Shown here in pieces: positions 1-15,315 of a stretch of 64,000 nt of DNA (its first letter is position 1; each line of letters begins with the position of its first letter). This DNA comes from Chondrilla cf. caribensis (taxonomy: Eukaryota; Porifera; Demospongiae; Chondrillida; Chondrillidae): contig OZ026564.1 of assembly GCA_964020155.1 (NCBI GenBank), positions 1,492,174 through 1,556,173 on the forward strand. Direction: 5' to 3'. The position numbers were made by a program, and so were the translations under genes. The notes below the pieces were generated by a model, which did no database searches, was not told the DNA's origin, and saw nothing but the letters and a program-made list of their open reading frames with translations.

Positions 1-1160
<1,160 letters not shown>

Positions 1161-1917
1161 GTTATGTAAATTGTGTCCATTACAAATTTGCATCTTTTTC
1201 CTACACCAGGAACTAACATATTCATACCTACGTACATTCTGTGTGTCCCAACTACGTATGTATATCGGCGATCGTGTCAGGACTCATTCTTGTTCAGATT
1301 AATCCCTTTGAAAGCCTCACAGGATTCTTTTCGAACAAAATTGTTCTCCTTTTTCAAATGTTTGGAATTTTGTGCTTCCAAATGTGACAATTATATATAC
1401 GCACATGCACGCACACTTTGTAACTTTGTTATTTTACATTGCTTTACTATAGAGTCCTCCAGCCATGCAAGCACACAACAGATGACTGTGCAATCTTCAT
1501 ATGAAATGGAGGAATGAGCTAGGTGAGTGTGTACAGGGGAAGTAGTATGTGTACTCAGCCCATGGAGATCAAATCTGTTTATTAAATTAAATTGCCTTAA
1601 CGACGTTCTTTTTATCAGTGTCGATGAATATATTTATCAACGACTGCACTTTCACCAATAACGATATTGAGACGGGCTTTGAATCGACTAAGCCCACCTG
1701 TGCTGCACTTAAAATCATCTTCCATGGCAAGTTCTTCAGCTTTTGTTTGAAATACAGGTCCACAAATAGGTGTGTTTTGAGATCGCACGAATTACCTTAA
1801 CGAAGAAAGAAGAGCTTTTCTTCAGATGTAGCAAAATCACTTCAGTTATATATTACATCGTCAAAATGTGCATCGGATCTTGCCACATAGATGACTTGCA
1901 TTAAATGTGTGTATGTG

Positions 1918-1918
<1 letters not shown>

Positions 1919-2011
<93 letters not shown>

Positions 2012-2060
2012 TATATGCATGTGTGTGTGTGTGTGTGTTCGTGTGTGTGCGTGTGCATTC
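1919..2060. repeat. (TG)n microsatellite
   Basis: An almost uninterrupted TG dinucleotide tract runs from about 1923 to 2008, followed by an interrupted TG/CG stretch to about 2057. Alternating purine-pyrimidine tracts of this type can form Z-DNA, and length variation between alleles is expected. Confidence 0.95.
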
Positions 2061-2621
2061 ACCCAACCTTCACTTTCCCTCTCTTTTACATCCTGACCAC
2101 CCCCACCTCGAGCTCCTTCAAGAAACTTACATTTACATGTGTATGTGAGATAGGCAGGTGATGTCATGAGTGACAACTGGCCGCGGTAATTTTACAAATC
2201 ACTTTTGGATTTATTGATCATTGGAAGTATGACATAAGTCAATAGTAGATATTATGGTACTAGTACAGTAATATTATGTAGCAGCTATTGTACAATACCT
2301 CGACCAATCCTTGCTCAGGGATGTTAATGCACCATACACAAACAATCGTTTGGCAGAGTTATCGTACTGTATTCTGACGTAATCTGTGCAGTATTTAGTG
2401 ATTCATAATACTTTTATCACATGTAAAGTTCACCACTTTTTTTCAAAATTTGAAAATTGCCCCTGTCCCTCGACTATTGAATGAAGTCCTACATCTTTAT
2501 TATGTGTTGATTTAATATTACAGTCTAATGGTGTATGTACATAAAATACATATATGTTATTGTGTGTGATTAAATATGGATTCTGTTCACTGATCAAACT
2601 TCTCTGTACTATTATTTCCAG

Positions 2622-2776
2622 AGGTAGAAGTGGGTGGTGTATCTCAGTATGGATTGGTTGTGTCAAGGGACCTTCCCTTAACATTCCCTCCAAGGGAAGA
2701 TGTGAATGTGGGAAGTGATGATGGCTCACCTGATGAATACACCAGGAAGCCTAGAGAGGGGGCGGAAGGATTGTGA
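2622..2776 (+). CDS. Probable terminal exon of an unknown gene
   Basis: A pyrimidine-rich stretch ending in an AG acceptor (2620-2621) is followed by an open frame of 51 residues that ends in TGA at 2774-2776. The first two bases complete a codon split by the intron. The translated tail begins VEVGGVSQYG and ends KPREGAEGL; it is acidic, Pro/Gly-rich and soluble, as in the cytoplasmic C-terminus of a receptor or scaffold protein. I do not recognise the family. Upstream exons would lie to the left of or within 1-2600, where only low-complexity sequence is convincing. The exon is called from its acceptor, its codon-like composition and the lack of repeats; it could be a chance open frame. Confidence 0.35.
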
Positions 2777-2954
2777 TGATTCTTAATTTGTTACAATGTC
2801 ATAATATTTCCATGCAAATAATTATTTATAACATTATCATACATGGTTAATTATAAGTTTTGTTGTTCATGTACATGTACTTACAACATGCATAATATAC
2901 ATCTTCAGTAATTTTTGCCTGATTACATATATATCATGTCTTGCTCACACTTAT

Positions 2955-3050
2955 TACTAGTGTTGCACCGATAATCGGATCGGCTATCTATTGGCCGATT
3001 ATAGGTATTGTCGTGCATATCGGCATATCGGGTGCATATCCTTACCAATT
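2955..3050. mobile_element. hAT-like terminal fragment (solo end)
   Basis: The stretch beginning 'tagtgttgcaccgataatcg' followed by nested CGAT/ATCG inverted motifs resembles the terminal region of hAT-type DNA transposons found in many animals. Only one end is visible and no partner terminus or transposase was found, so this is a fragment at best. The identification is from recalled motif similarity. Confidence 0.35.
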
Positions 3051-3576
3051 TTTTTTTGTCATTTGACTTCGTTGTATTTTCCAAGCATCTAGTATACAGT
3101 CAGACCTCCTCACAACATCACCCCAATTTAATACTGCATCATGCATGGGAAATTAAATATTCTTGAGGCTTAAGCTATGTACAGGGATGTATCAACAGAT
3201 ATACGGTCACGGCCACTGTTAAATGCACTGGAGTATAAAAAATGATATATGTTTGGGCAATATTTGTAATACATGTTATAATAATCAAAAATTACAGTAA
3301 ATTTAATGTAATATTACAGTTACTACATCTGATGCCCTTCAGCACTCTTTCTGTACTCACTGGTCTTCAAATTATGATTCAAAAATTCACTGTCAATTCC
3401 TATTTCCCCTGTTTAGGGAGAGAGAGATAAATAATTGATAAATTGAAGAAATATAGATTAGGGTATATCAGAGTACTTTAGGATCTATTATGCTATATAT
3501 AGGTCTATATAATATTATATAATATATACATAATATACATAATATATACATACGTAATTATAATACATATTATACG

Positions 3577-6500
3577 TATAGGAGAGAAAACGTTAAGCAC
3601 CTTTTTGCATAGCTCATGGGGGAGGAGGTGTGTCAACTTGATATTTTAGGCAGACCTAGTTTGGGACGTGAACTAACTTGTGGAACAATTCCCATCTCGA
3701 TAGGTGGCTCGTAACTCCAGCTACATTGGAAGGTGCTTAACATTCTTTCCATGTATGGGGGAGTATAGGAGAGAAAATGTTAAGCACCTTTTTGCATAGC
3801 TCATGGGGGAGGGGGCGAGTCAACGTGATAATTTAGGCAGACCTAGTTGAGAACGTGAACTAACTTGTGGAACAATTCCCATCTCAATAGATGGCCCGTA
3901 ACTCCAGCTACATTGGAAGGTGCTTGAAATTTGTTCAATGTATGGGAGAGTATAGGAGAGAAAATGTTAAGCACCTTTTTGCATAGCTCATGGGGAGGGG
4001 GCGTGTCAACATGATATTATAGGCAGACCTAGTTGGGGACGTCAACTAACTTGTGACACAATTCCAATCTCAATAGGTGGCTCGTAACTCCAACTACATT
4101 GGAAGGTGCTTAAAATTTTTTCAATGTATGGGAGAGTATAGGAGAGAAAATGTTAAGCACCTTTTCGTATAGTTCATGGGGGAGGGGGCGTGTCAACGTG
4201 ATATTTCTCACAGACCTAGTTGGAGACGTGAACTAACTTGTGAAAAAATTCCCATCTCAATAGGTGGCTCGTAACTCTAGCTACATTGGAAGGTGCTCAA
4301 CATTTTTTCAATGTATGGGAGAGTATAGGAGAGAAAATGTTAAGCACCTTTTTGCATAGCTCATGGGGGAGGAGGCGTGTCAAGGTGATATTCTAGGCAG
4401 ACCTAGTTGGGGACGTCAACTAACTTTTGAAACAATTCCCATCTCAATACGTGGCTCGTAACTCCAGCTACATTGGAAGGTGCTTAACATTTTTTCAATG
4501 TATGGGAGAGTACAGGAGAGAAAATGTTAAGCACCTTTTTGCATAGCTCATGGGGGAGGGGGCATGTCAACTCGATATTTCTCACAGACCTAGTTGGAGA
4601 TGTGAACTAACTTGTGAAATAATTCCCATCTCAATAGGTGGCTCGTAACTACAGCTACATTGGAAGGTGCTTAATATTATTTCAATGTATGGGAGAGTAT
4701 AGGAGAGAGAATGTTAAGCACCTTTTTGCATAGCTCATGGGGGAGGGGGCGCGTCAATGTGATATTTTAGGCAGGCCTAGTTGGGGACGTCAACTAACTT
4801 TTGAAACAATTCCCATCTCAATAGGTGGCTCGTAACTCCAGCTACATTGGAAGGTGCTTAACATTATTTCAATGTATGGGGGAGTATAGGAGAGAAAACA
4901 ATAAGCACCTTTTTGCATAGCTAATGGGGAAAGGGGCGTGTCAATGTGATATTTTAGGCAGACCTAGTTGGGGACGTCACCTAACTTTTGAAACAATTCC
5001 CATCTCAATAGGTGGCTCGTAACTCCAGCTACATTGGAAGGTGCTTAACATTTTTTCATTGTATGGGAGAGTATAGGAGAGAAAACATTAAGCACCTTTT
5101 TGCATAGCTCATGGTGGAGGGGGCGTGTCAACTTGATGTTTTAGGCAGACCTAGCTGGAGACGTAAACTAACGCCTTAAACAATTCCCATCTCAATAGGT
5201 GGCTCGTAACTACAGCTACATTGGAAGGTGGTTAATATTGTTTCAATGTATGGGGAGTACAGGAGAGACATTGTTAAGCACCTTTTTGCATAGCTCATGG
5301 GGAAGGGGCGTGTCACGTTGATATTTCAGGCATACCTTTTGGGAACGTGAACTAACTTGTGGAACAATTCCCATCTCAATAGGTGGCTCGTAACTCCAGC
5401 TACATTGGAAGGTGCTTAACATTTTTTCAATGTATGGGAGAGTATAGGAGAGAAAACATTAAGCACCTTTTTGCATAGCTCATGGGGAAAGGGGCACGTC
5501 AACTTGATATTTCACACAGACCTAGCTGGAGACGTAAACTAACGCCTTAAACAATTCCCATCTCAATAGGTGGCTCGTAACTACAGCTACATTGGAAGGT
5601 GGTTAATATTGTTTCAATGTATGGGGAGTATAGGAGAGACATTGTTAAGCACCTTTTTGTATAGCTCATGGGGAAGGGGCGTGTCACGTTGATATTTCAG
5701 GCAGACCTAGTTGGGAACGTGAACTAACTTGTGGAACAATTCCCATCTCAATAGATGGCTCGTAACTCCAGCTACATTGGAAGGTACTTAACATTTTTTC
5801 AATGTATGGGAGAGTATAGGAGAGAAAATGTTAAGCACCTTTTTGCATAACTCATCGGGGAGGGGGCGTGTCAACGTGATAATTCACACATACCTAGTTG
5901 GAGACGTCAACTAACTTGTGAAACAATTCCCATCTCAATAGGTGGTTCATCACTCCAGCTACATTGGAAGGTGCTTAATATTCTTTCAATGTATGGGGAG
6001 TATAGGAGAGAAAATGTTAAGCACCTTTTTGCATAGTTCATGGGGGAAGGGGCGTGTCACGTTGATATTTCAGGCAGACCTAGTTGGGAACGTGAACTAA
6101 CGCCTTAAACAATTCCCATCTCATGCAATAGGTGGCTCGTAACTACAGCTACATTGGAAGGTGGTTAATATTGTTTCAATGAATGGGAGAGTATAGGAGA
6201 AAAAACGTTAAGCACCTTTTTGCATAACTCATGGGGGAGGGGGCGTGTCAACTCGATATTTCTCACAGACCTAGTTGGAGACGTGAACTAAACTTGTGAA
6301 ACAATTCCCATCTCAATAGGTGGCTCGTAACTCCAGCTACATTGGAAGGTGCTTAAAATTTTTTCAATGTATGGGAGAGTATAGGAGAGAAAACAATAAA
6401 AACACCTTTTTGCATAGCCCATGGGGAAAGGGGCGTGACAACTTGATATTTTAGGCAGACCTAGCTGGAGACGTAAACTAACGCCTTAAACAATTCCCAT

Positions 6501-9500
6501 CTCAATAGGTGGCTCGTAACTCCAGCTAAATTGGAAGGTGCTTAACATTTTTTCAATGTATGGGAGAGTATAGGAGAGAAAACATTAAGCACCTTTTTGC
6601 ATAGCTCATGGGGAAAGGGGCACGTCAACTTGATATTTCACACAGACCTAGCTGGAGACGTAAACTAACGCCTTAAACAATTCCCATCTCAATAGGTGGC
6701 TCGTAACTACAGCTACATTGGAAGGTGCTTAATATTATTTCAATGTACGGGGAGTATACGTAGGAGAGAAAATGTTAAGTACCTTTTTGCATAGCTCATG
6801 GGGGAAGGGGCGTGTCACGTTGATATTTCAGGCAGACCTAGTTGGGAACGTGAACTAACTTGTGGAACAATTCCCATCTCAATAGATGGCCCGTAACTCC
6901 AGCTACATTGGAAGGTGCTTAACATTTTTTCATTGTATGGGAGAGTATAGGAGAGAAAATGTTAAGCACCTTTTTGCATAGCTCATGGGGGAAGGGGTGT
7001 GTCAACGTGATATTTTAGGCAGACCTAGCTGGAGACGTAAACTAACGCCTTAAACAATTCCCATCTCAATAGGTGGCTCGTAACTACAGCTACATTGGAA
7101 GGTGCTTAATAATATTATTTCAATGTATGGGGGAGTATAGGAGAGAAAACAATAAGCACCTTTTTGCATAGCTCATAGGGGAGGGGGCGTGTCAACTTGA
7201 TATTTCTCACAGACCTAGTTGGAGACGTGAACTAACTTTTGAAACAATTCCCATCTCAATAGGTGGCTCGTAACTCCAGCTACATTGGAAGGTGCTTAAC
7301 ATTTTTTCAATGTATGGGGGAGTATAGGAGAGAAAACAATAAAAACACCTTCTTGCATAGCTCATGGGGGAGGGGGCGTGTCAACTCGATATTTCTCACA
7401 GACCTAGTTGGAGACGTGAACTAACTTGTGAAACAATTCCCATCTCAATAGGTGGCTCGTAACTACAGCTACATTGGAAGGTGCTTAACATTTTTTCAAT
7501 GTATGGGAGAGTATAGGAGAGAAAATGTTAAGCACCTTTTTGCATAGCTCATGGGGGAGGGGGCGTGTCAACGTGATATTCTAGGCAGACCTAGTTGGAG
7601 ACGTCAACTAACTTTTGAAACAATTCCCATCTCAATAGGTGGCTCGTAACTCTAGCTACATTCGAAGGTGCTTAACATTTTTTCAATGTACGTATGGGGA
7701 GTATAGGAGAGAAAACATTAAGCCTTTTTTTGCATAGCTCATGGTGGAGGGGGCGTGTCAACTTGATGTTTTAGGCAGACCTAGTTGGGGATGTCAACTA
7801 ACTTTTGAAACAATTCCCATCTCAATAGGTGGCTCGTAACACCAGCTACTTTGGAAGGTGCTTAACATTTTTTCAATGTATGGGAGAGTATAGGAGAGAA
7901 AACATTAAGCACCTTTTTGTATAGATCATGGGGAAAGGGGCACGTTAACTTAATATTTCACACAGACCTAGCTGGAGACGTAAACTAACGCCTTAAACAA
8001 TTCCCATCTCAATAGGTGGCTCGTAACTACAGCTACATTGGAAGGTGCTTAATATTATTTCAATGTATGGGGAGTATAGGAGAGAAAATGTTAAGCACCT
8101 TTTTGCATAGCTCATGGGGGAAGGGGCATGTCACGTTGATATTTCAGGCAGACCTAGTTGGGAACGTGAACTAACTTTTGAAACAATTCCCATCTCAATA
8201 GGTGGCTCGTAACTCCAGCTACATTGGAAGGTGCTTAACATTTTTTCAATGTATGGGGGAGTATAGGAGAGAAAACAATAAAAACACCTTCTTGCATAGC
8301 TCATGGGGGAGGGGGCGTGTCAACTCGATATTTCTCACAGACCTAGTTGGAGACGTGAACTAACTTGTGAAACAATTCCCATCTCAATAGGTGGCTCGTA
8401 ACTACAGCTACATTGGAAGGTGCTTAACATTTTTTCAATGTATGGGAGAGTATAGGAGAGAAAATGTTAAGCACCTTTTTGCATAGCTCATGGGGGAGGG
8501 GGCGTGTCAACGTGATATTCTAGGCAGACCTAGTTGGAGACGTCAACTAACTTTTGAAACAATTCCCATCTCAATAGGTGGCTCGTAACTCTAGCTACAT
8601 TCGAAGGTGCTTAACATTTTTTCAATGTACGTATGGGGAGTATAGGAGAGAAAACATTAAGCCTTTTTTTGCATAGCTCATGGTGGAGGGGGCGTGTCAA
8701 CTTGATGTTTTAGGCAGACCTAGTTGGGGATGTCAACTAACTTTTGAAACAATTCCCATCTCAATAGGTGGCTCGTAACACCAGCTACTTTGGAAGGTGC
8801 TTAACATTTTTTCAATGTATGGGAGAGTATAGGAGAGAAAACATTAAGCACCTTTTTGTATAGATCATGGGGAAAGGGGCACGTTAACTTAATATTTCAC
8901 ACAGACCTAGCTGGAGACGTAAACTAACGCCTTAAACAATTCCCATCTCAATAGGTGGCTCGTAACTACAGCTACATTGGAAGGTGCTTAATATTATTTC
9001 AATGTATGGGGAGTATAGGAGAGAAAATGTTAAGCACCTTTTTGCATAGCTCATGGGGGAAGGGGCATGTCACGTTGATATTTCAGGCAGACCTAGTTGG
9101 GAACGTGAACTAACTTGTGGAACAATTCCCATCTCAATAGATGGCCCGTAACTCCAGCTACATTGGAAGGTGCTTAACATTTCTTCAATGTAAGGGAGAG
9201 TATAGGAGAGAAAACATTAAGCACCTTTTTGCATAGCTCATGGGGGAAGGGGCGTGTCAACGTGATATTTTAGGCAGACCTAGCTGGAGACGTAAACTAA
9301 CGCCTTAAACAATTCCCATCTCAATAGGTGGCTCGTAACTACAGCTACATTGGAAGGTGCTTAATAATATTATTTCAATGTTTGGGGGAGTATAGGAGAG
9401 AAAACAATAAGCACCTTTTTGCATAGCTCATGGGGGAGGGGGCGTGTCAACTTGATATTTCTCACAGACCTAGTTGGAGACGTAAACTAACTTTTGAAAC

Positions 9501-12500
9501 AATTCCCATCTCAATAGGTGGCTCGTAACTCCAGCTACATTGGAAGGTGCTTAACATTTTTTCAATGTATGGGAGAGTATAGGAGAGAAAACATTAAGCA
9601 CCTTTATGCATAGCTCATGGGGGAGGGGGCGTGTCAACGTGATATTCTAGGCAGACCTAGTTGGAGACGTCAACTAACTTTTGAAACAATTCCCATCTCA
9701 ATAGGTGGCTCGTAACTCCAGCTACATTCGAAGGTGCTTAACATTTTTTCAATGTACGTATGGGGAGTATAGGAGAGAAAACATTAAGCACCTTTTTGCA
9801 TAGCTCATGGTGGAGGGGGCGTGTCAACTTGATGTTTTAGGCAGACCTAGTTGGGGATGTCAACTAACTTTTGAAGCAATTCCCATCTCAATAGGTGGCT
9901 CGTAACTACAGCTACATTGGAAGGTGCTTAACATTTTTTCAATGTATGGGAGAGTATAGGAGAGAAAACATTAAGCACCTTTTTGCATAGCTCATGGGGA
10001 AAGGGGCGCGTCAACTTGATAATTCACACAGACCTAGCGGGAGACGTAAACTAACGCCTTAAACAATTCCCATCTCAATAGGTGGCTCGTAACTACAGCT
10101 ACATTGGAAGGTGCTTAAACTTTTTTCAATGTATGGGAGAGTATAGGAGAGAAAACATTAAGCACCTTTTTGCATAGCTCATGGGGAAAGGGGCGTGTCA
10201 ACGTGATATTTCTCACAGACCTAGTTGGAGATGTGAACTAACTTGTGAAAAAATTCCCATCTCAATAGGTGGCTCGTAACTCCAGCTACATTGGAAGGTG
10301 CTTAACATTAATTTTTTTCAATGTATGGGAGAGTATAGGAGAGAAAATGTTAAGCACCTTTTTGCATAGCTCATGGGGGAGGAGGCGTGTCAAGGTGATA
10401 TTCTAGGCAGACCTAGTTGGAGACGTGAACTAACTTGTGAAACAATTCCCATCTCAATAGGTGGCTCGTAACTCCAGCTACATTGGAAGGTGCTTAATAT
10501 TTTTTCAATGTATGGGGAGTATAGGAGAGAAAATGTTAAGCACCTTTTTGCATAGTTCATGGGGGAAGGGGCGTGTCACGTTGATATTTCAGGCAGACCT
10601 AGTTGGGAACGTGAACTAACTTGTGGAACAATTCCCATCTTAATAGATGGCCCGTAACTACAGCTACATTGGAAGGTGCTTAAAATTTTTTCAATGTATG
10701 GGAGAGTATAGGAGAGAAAATGTTAAGCACCTTTTTGCATAGCTCATGGGGGAGGGGCGTGTCAACATGATATTTCACACAGACCTAGTTTGGGACGTCA
10801 ACTAACTTGTGAAACAATTCCCATCTCAATAGGTGGCTCGTAACTCCAGCTACGTACATTGGAAGGTGCTTAACATTTTTTCAATGTATGGGAGAGTATA
10901 GGAGAGAAAACATTAAGCACCTTTTTGCATAACTCATGGGGAAAGGGGCGCGTCAACTTGATATTTCACACAGACCTAGCTGGAGACGTAAACTAACGTC
11001 TTAAACAATTCCCATCTCAATAGGTGGCTCGTAACTACAGCTACATTGGAAGGTGCTTAATATTATTTCAATGTATGTATGGGAGAGTATAGGAGAAAAA
11101 ACGTTAAGCACCTTTTTGCATAACCTAGTTGGAGACGTGAACTAACTTGTGAAACAATTCCCATCTCAATAGGTGGCTCGTAACTACAGCTACATTGGAA
11201 GGTGCTTAAACTTTTTTCAATGTATGGGAGAGTATAGGAGAGAAAACATTAAGCACCTTTTTGCATAGCTCATGAGGAAAGGGGCGTGTAAACTTGATAT
11301 TTTAGGCAGACCTAGTTGGGGACGTGAACTAACTTGTGAAACAATTCCCATCTCAATAGATGGCCCGTAACACCGGCTACATTGGAAGGTGCTTAAAATT
11401 TTTTCAATGTATGGGAGAGTGTAGGAGAAAAAACGTTAAGCACCTTTTTGTATAACTCATGGGGGAGGGGGAGGGTCAACGTGATATTTTAGGCAGACCT
11501 AGTTGGGGACGTCAACTAACTTTTGAAACAATTCCCATCTCAATAGGTGGCTCGCCACTCCAGCTACATTGGAAGGTGCTTAACATTTTTTCAATGTATG
11601 GGAGAGTATAGGAGAGAAAACATTAAGCACCTTTTTGCATAGCTCATGGGGAAAGGGGCGTGTCAACTCGATATTTCACACAAACCTAGCTGGAGACGTA
11701 AACCAACGTCTTAAACAATTCCCATCTCAATAGGTGGCTCGTAACCACAGCTACATTGGAAGGTGCTTAATATTATTTCAATGTATGTATGGGAGAGTAT
11801 AGGAGAAAAAACGTTAAGCACCTTTTTGCATAACCTAGTTGGAGACGTGAACTAACTTGTGAAACAATTCCCATCTCAATAGGTGGCTCGTCACTCCAGC
11901 TACATTGGAAGGTGCTTAACATTTTTTCAATGTATGGGAGAGTATAGGAGAGAAAACATTAAGCACCTTTTTACATAGCTCATGGGGGAGGGGGTGTGTC
12001 AACTCGATATTCCTCACAGACCTAGTTGGAGACGACAACTAACTTGTGAAACAATTCCCATCTCAATAGGTGGCTCGTAACTCCAGCTACATTGGAAGGT
12101 GCTTATCATTTTTTCAATGTATGGGAGAGTATAGGAGAGAGAACATTAAGCACCTTTTTGCATAACTCATGGGGGAGGGGGTGTGTCAACTTGATATTTT
12201 AGGCAGACCTAGCTGGAGACGTAAACTAACGCCTTAAACAATTCCAATCTCAATAGGTGGCTCGTCACTCCAGCTACATTGGAAGGTGTTTAACACTTTT
12301 TCAATGTATGGGAGAGTATAGGAGAGAAAACATTAAGCACTTTTTTACATAGCTCATGGGGAAAGGGGCGTGTCAACTTGATATTTCACACAGACCTGGC
12401 TGGAGACGTAAACTAACTTGTGAAACAATTCCCATCTCAATAGGTGGCTCGTAACTCCAGCTACATTGGAAGGTGCTTAACATTTTTTCAATGTATGGGA

Positions 12501-13813
12501 GAGTATAGGAGAGAAAATGTTAAGCACCTTTTTGCATAGCTCATGGGGGAGGGGGCGTGTCAACGTGATATTCTAGGCAGACCTAGTTGGAGACGTCAAC
12601 TAACTTTTGAAACAATTCCCATCTCAATAGGTGGCTTGTAACTCCAGCTACATTGGAAGGTGCTTAACATTTTTTCAATGTATGGGAGAGTATAGGAGAG
12701 AAAACAATAAGCACCTTTTTGCATAGCTCATGGTGGAGGGGGCGTGTCAACGTGATATTTTAGGCAGACCTAGTTGGAAACTTGAACTAACTTGTGAAAC
12801 AATTCCCATCTCAATAGGTGGCTCGTAACTACAGCTACATTGGAAGGTGCTTAACATTTTTTCAATGTATGGGGGAGTATAGGAGAGAAAACAATAAACA
12901 CCTTTTTGCATAGCTCATGGGGGAGGGGGCGTGTTAACTCGATATTTCTCACAGACCTAGTTGGAGACGTCAACTAACTTGTGAAATAATTCCCATCTCA
13001 ATAGGTGGTTCATAACTCCAGCTACATTGGAAGGTGCTTAAAATTTTTTCAATGTATGGGAGAGTATAGGAGAGAAAATGTTAAGCACCTTTTTGCATAG
13101 CTCATGGGGGAGGGGGCGTGTCAACATGATATTCTAGGCAGACCTAGCTGGAGACGTCAACTAACTTTTGAAATAATTCACATCTCAATAGGTGGCTCGT
13201 AACTCCAGCTACATTGGAAGGTGCTTAACATTTTTTCAATGTATGGGAGAGTATAGGGGAGAAAACATTAAGCACCTTTTTGCATAGCTCATGGGGAAAG
13301 GGGTGTGTCAACTTGATATTTTAGGCAGACCTAGCTGGAGACGTAAACTAACGCCTTAAACAATTCCCATCTCAATAGGTGGCTTGTAACTACAGCTACA
13401 TTGGAAGGTACTTAATATTATTTCAATGTATGGGAGAGTATAGGAGAAAAAACGTTAAGCACCTTTTTGCATAACTCATGGGGGAGGGGGTGTGTCAACT
13501 TGATAGTTTAGGCAGACCTAGTTGGAAACTTGAACTAACTTGTGAAACAATTCCCACCTCAATAGATGGCTCATAACTCCAGCTACATTGGAAGGTGCTT
13601 AACATTTTTTCAATGTATGGGAGAGTATAGGAGAGAAAATGTTAAGTACCTTTTTGCATAGCTCATGGGGGAGGGGGTGTGTCAACTTGATATTTTAGGC
13701 AGACCTAGTTGGAAACTTGAACTAACTTGTGAAAAATTCCCATCTCAATAGGTGGCCCGTAACTCCAGCTACATTGGAAGGTGCTTAAAATTTTTTCAAT
13801 GTATGGGAGAGTA
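3577..13813. repeat. ~187-bp satellite array, about 55 monomers
   Basis: A tandem array starts at 'tataggagagaaaa' (3577). Successive monomer starts at 3577, 3764, 3951 and 4137 give a period of 186-187 bp, or about 55 units over 10.2 kb. Each monomer has a conserved box ('gttaagcacctttttgcata'), a variable middle, a second box ('caattcccatctcaatagg') and 'ctacattggaaggtgcttaa'. Two units near 11.1 and 11.8 kb lack about 50 bp after 'ttttgcata'. The boxes 'ttaagcacctt' and 'aaggtgcttaa' are reverse complements, so every junction can form a hairpin. No coding potential is visible on either strand. The period is close to a nucleosome repeat, as in many satellites. Confidence 0.97.
7224..9112. 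repeat. Higher-order duplication of five satellite monomers
   Basis: Within the satellite, 7224-8173 recurs with a constant shift of 939 bp at 8163-9112. Diagnostic private variants appear in both halves in the same order: an 'aataaaaacaccttcttgca' variant (7338 and 8277), a 'gccttttttt' variant (7722 and 8661) and an 'accagctactttgg' variant. The two copies abut, as expected from one unequal crossover, and look nearly identical. Confidence 0.85.
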
Positions 13814-14620
13814 CGTACATAATAATATACATATGTACGAACTTCATATCACACATGGTGTACAACACCTTCATGCCCTGCCATCAATGCAATTATTCTT
13901 ACTGCAACATTACAAAATACCTTATACATAAAGCTATGAATATGTTCAGAAACATTTCACAACCATATTTTTTAAACAAATACTTGCTATATAAAATTAC
14001 CCACACATGGAACATGTTGTCCTGACAATGATTACAGCACAATTACTCTAATTATGCAGCTACGTATGCCATGGGGTACCTATGTATAAGGAAGAAATAT
14101 GCAATGTAATAATATTATTATGTGTGTGCACATCCCATACTGATCATTGCAAACGTATATACTTGCAAATGCTCATGTACAGTGGGACCTCTCTATTACA
14201 AACCTCTGAATTGCAGAAACCTCCATAATAAGGACACCATTCTATGTCCCAGTGTAGTACTGTAGTGTATGAAGTGACCTCTGAATTGAGGAAACCTCTG
14301 TAATAAGGACTAAAATCAAGGTCCCAAAGTGTCCTACGGATGTCCACGATCTATGATTCCAAACATGATGTTACAGAATGCATGCATACAGATATTGTAC
14401 CTACGTATTCATTTCGTACAATATACATAATGAACATGTACATAATATTGCATTGTGTGCATTTGTTAATGTATGTACACTTCCTAGTATCCAATGTGTA
14501 TAAAATATCTGTATATCTGCATTATGATAGTACTGAAACATAATATTATATGAAAATCTTGGTATATAGCCAGTGTCAGCTACATACGTATGTATTACGC
14601 TTACAATTGTAATTCATTGT
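13814..14620. other. Non-coding stretch with an interspersed repeat
   Basis: No gene is recognised. At about 14178-14342 lies an interspersed repeat beginning 'cagtgggacctctctattac' with two internal copies of an 'acctctgaattg(c/a)(a)g(a)gaaacctc'-like segment. A diverged relative lies near 25320-25420. The CAGTG start flanked by TA resembles pogo/Tc1-mariner derived MITEs, but I cannot define both ends. Confidence 0.4.
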
Positions 14621-14995
14621 GAACTTGGTACTGAGTGATTTATTAAATGAACATGCCAACTGGGGGTGAGTACAATAGTCCAGTTTGCATTGGCGCATGG
14701 GGAAGGGTACATGTGAAAGAACACTCAGAATTCACAACCACTCAGCATACCAGCAGTCATGAGGTGGAGTAATGTCACCTGATTACATGTAGGATCCTTG
14801 GACCCTTAGTACTGAGTGATATATTAAAAGGACATTCCAACTGGGGTTGAGTACAATAGTTCAGTTTGTATCGGCACACGGGAAGGAGGACTACATATGA
14901 ATGAACACTCAGAATTCACAACCACTCAGCATACCAGCAGTCATGAGGTGGTCCGTGTAACTGTGGGAGTAACGTCACCTGATTTCATACCAGCC
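14621..14995. repeat. Tandem pair of ~183-bp repeats
   Basis: Two consecutive units start with 'gtactgagtgat' (about 14628 and 14810) and share 'gagtacaatag(t)ccagttt', 'agaattcacaaccactcagc' and 'ataccagcagtcatgaggtgg'. A second tandem pair of the same family lies at about 20585-20910, and a related tail is visible near 460-515. No open reading frame is conserved between copies, so this is an interspersed repeat. Confidence 0.8.
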
Positions 14996-15183
14996 ATCTG
15001 TCACACATCCACGAATGCCATGTTATGTATACATCTTTCAATTGAATCATACAATAGGAGGAGCCTATATGACAAGATGTGAACAACACCTACTTTGGTT
15101 TCAGGAAACTGCATTTGTGATACTTCGATAATACTTCAATATACAGGCTTGATACATTTGTAGTATATACATGTGCATGTGTT

Positions 15184-15184
<1 letters not shown>

Positions 15185-15245
<61 letters not shown>

Positions 15246-15257
15246 GTGTGTGTGTGT

Positions 15258-15315
<58 letters not shown>

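Noticed and set aside
1618..1800. 60-residue frame containing a CTFTNN motif, reminiscent of beta-helix repeat proteins
   Set aside because: Too short, with no convincing splice sites. One motif is not enough.
3577..13813. CRISPR-like array
   Set aside because: The ~187-bp monomers have no short identical repeats with unique spacers. It is a eukaryotic satellite.
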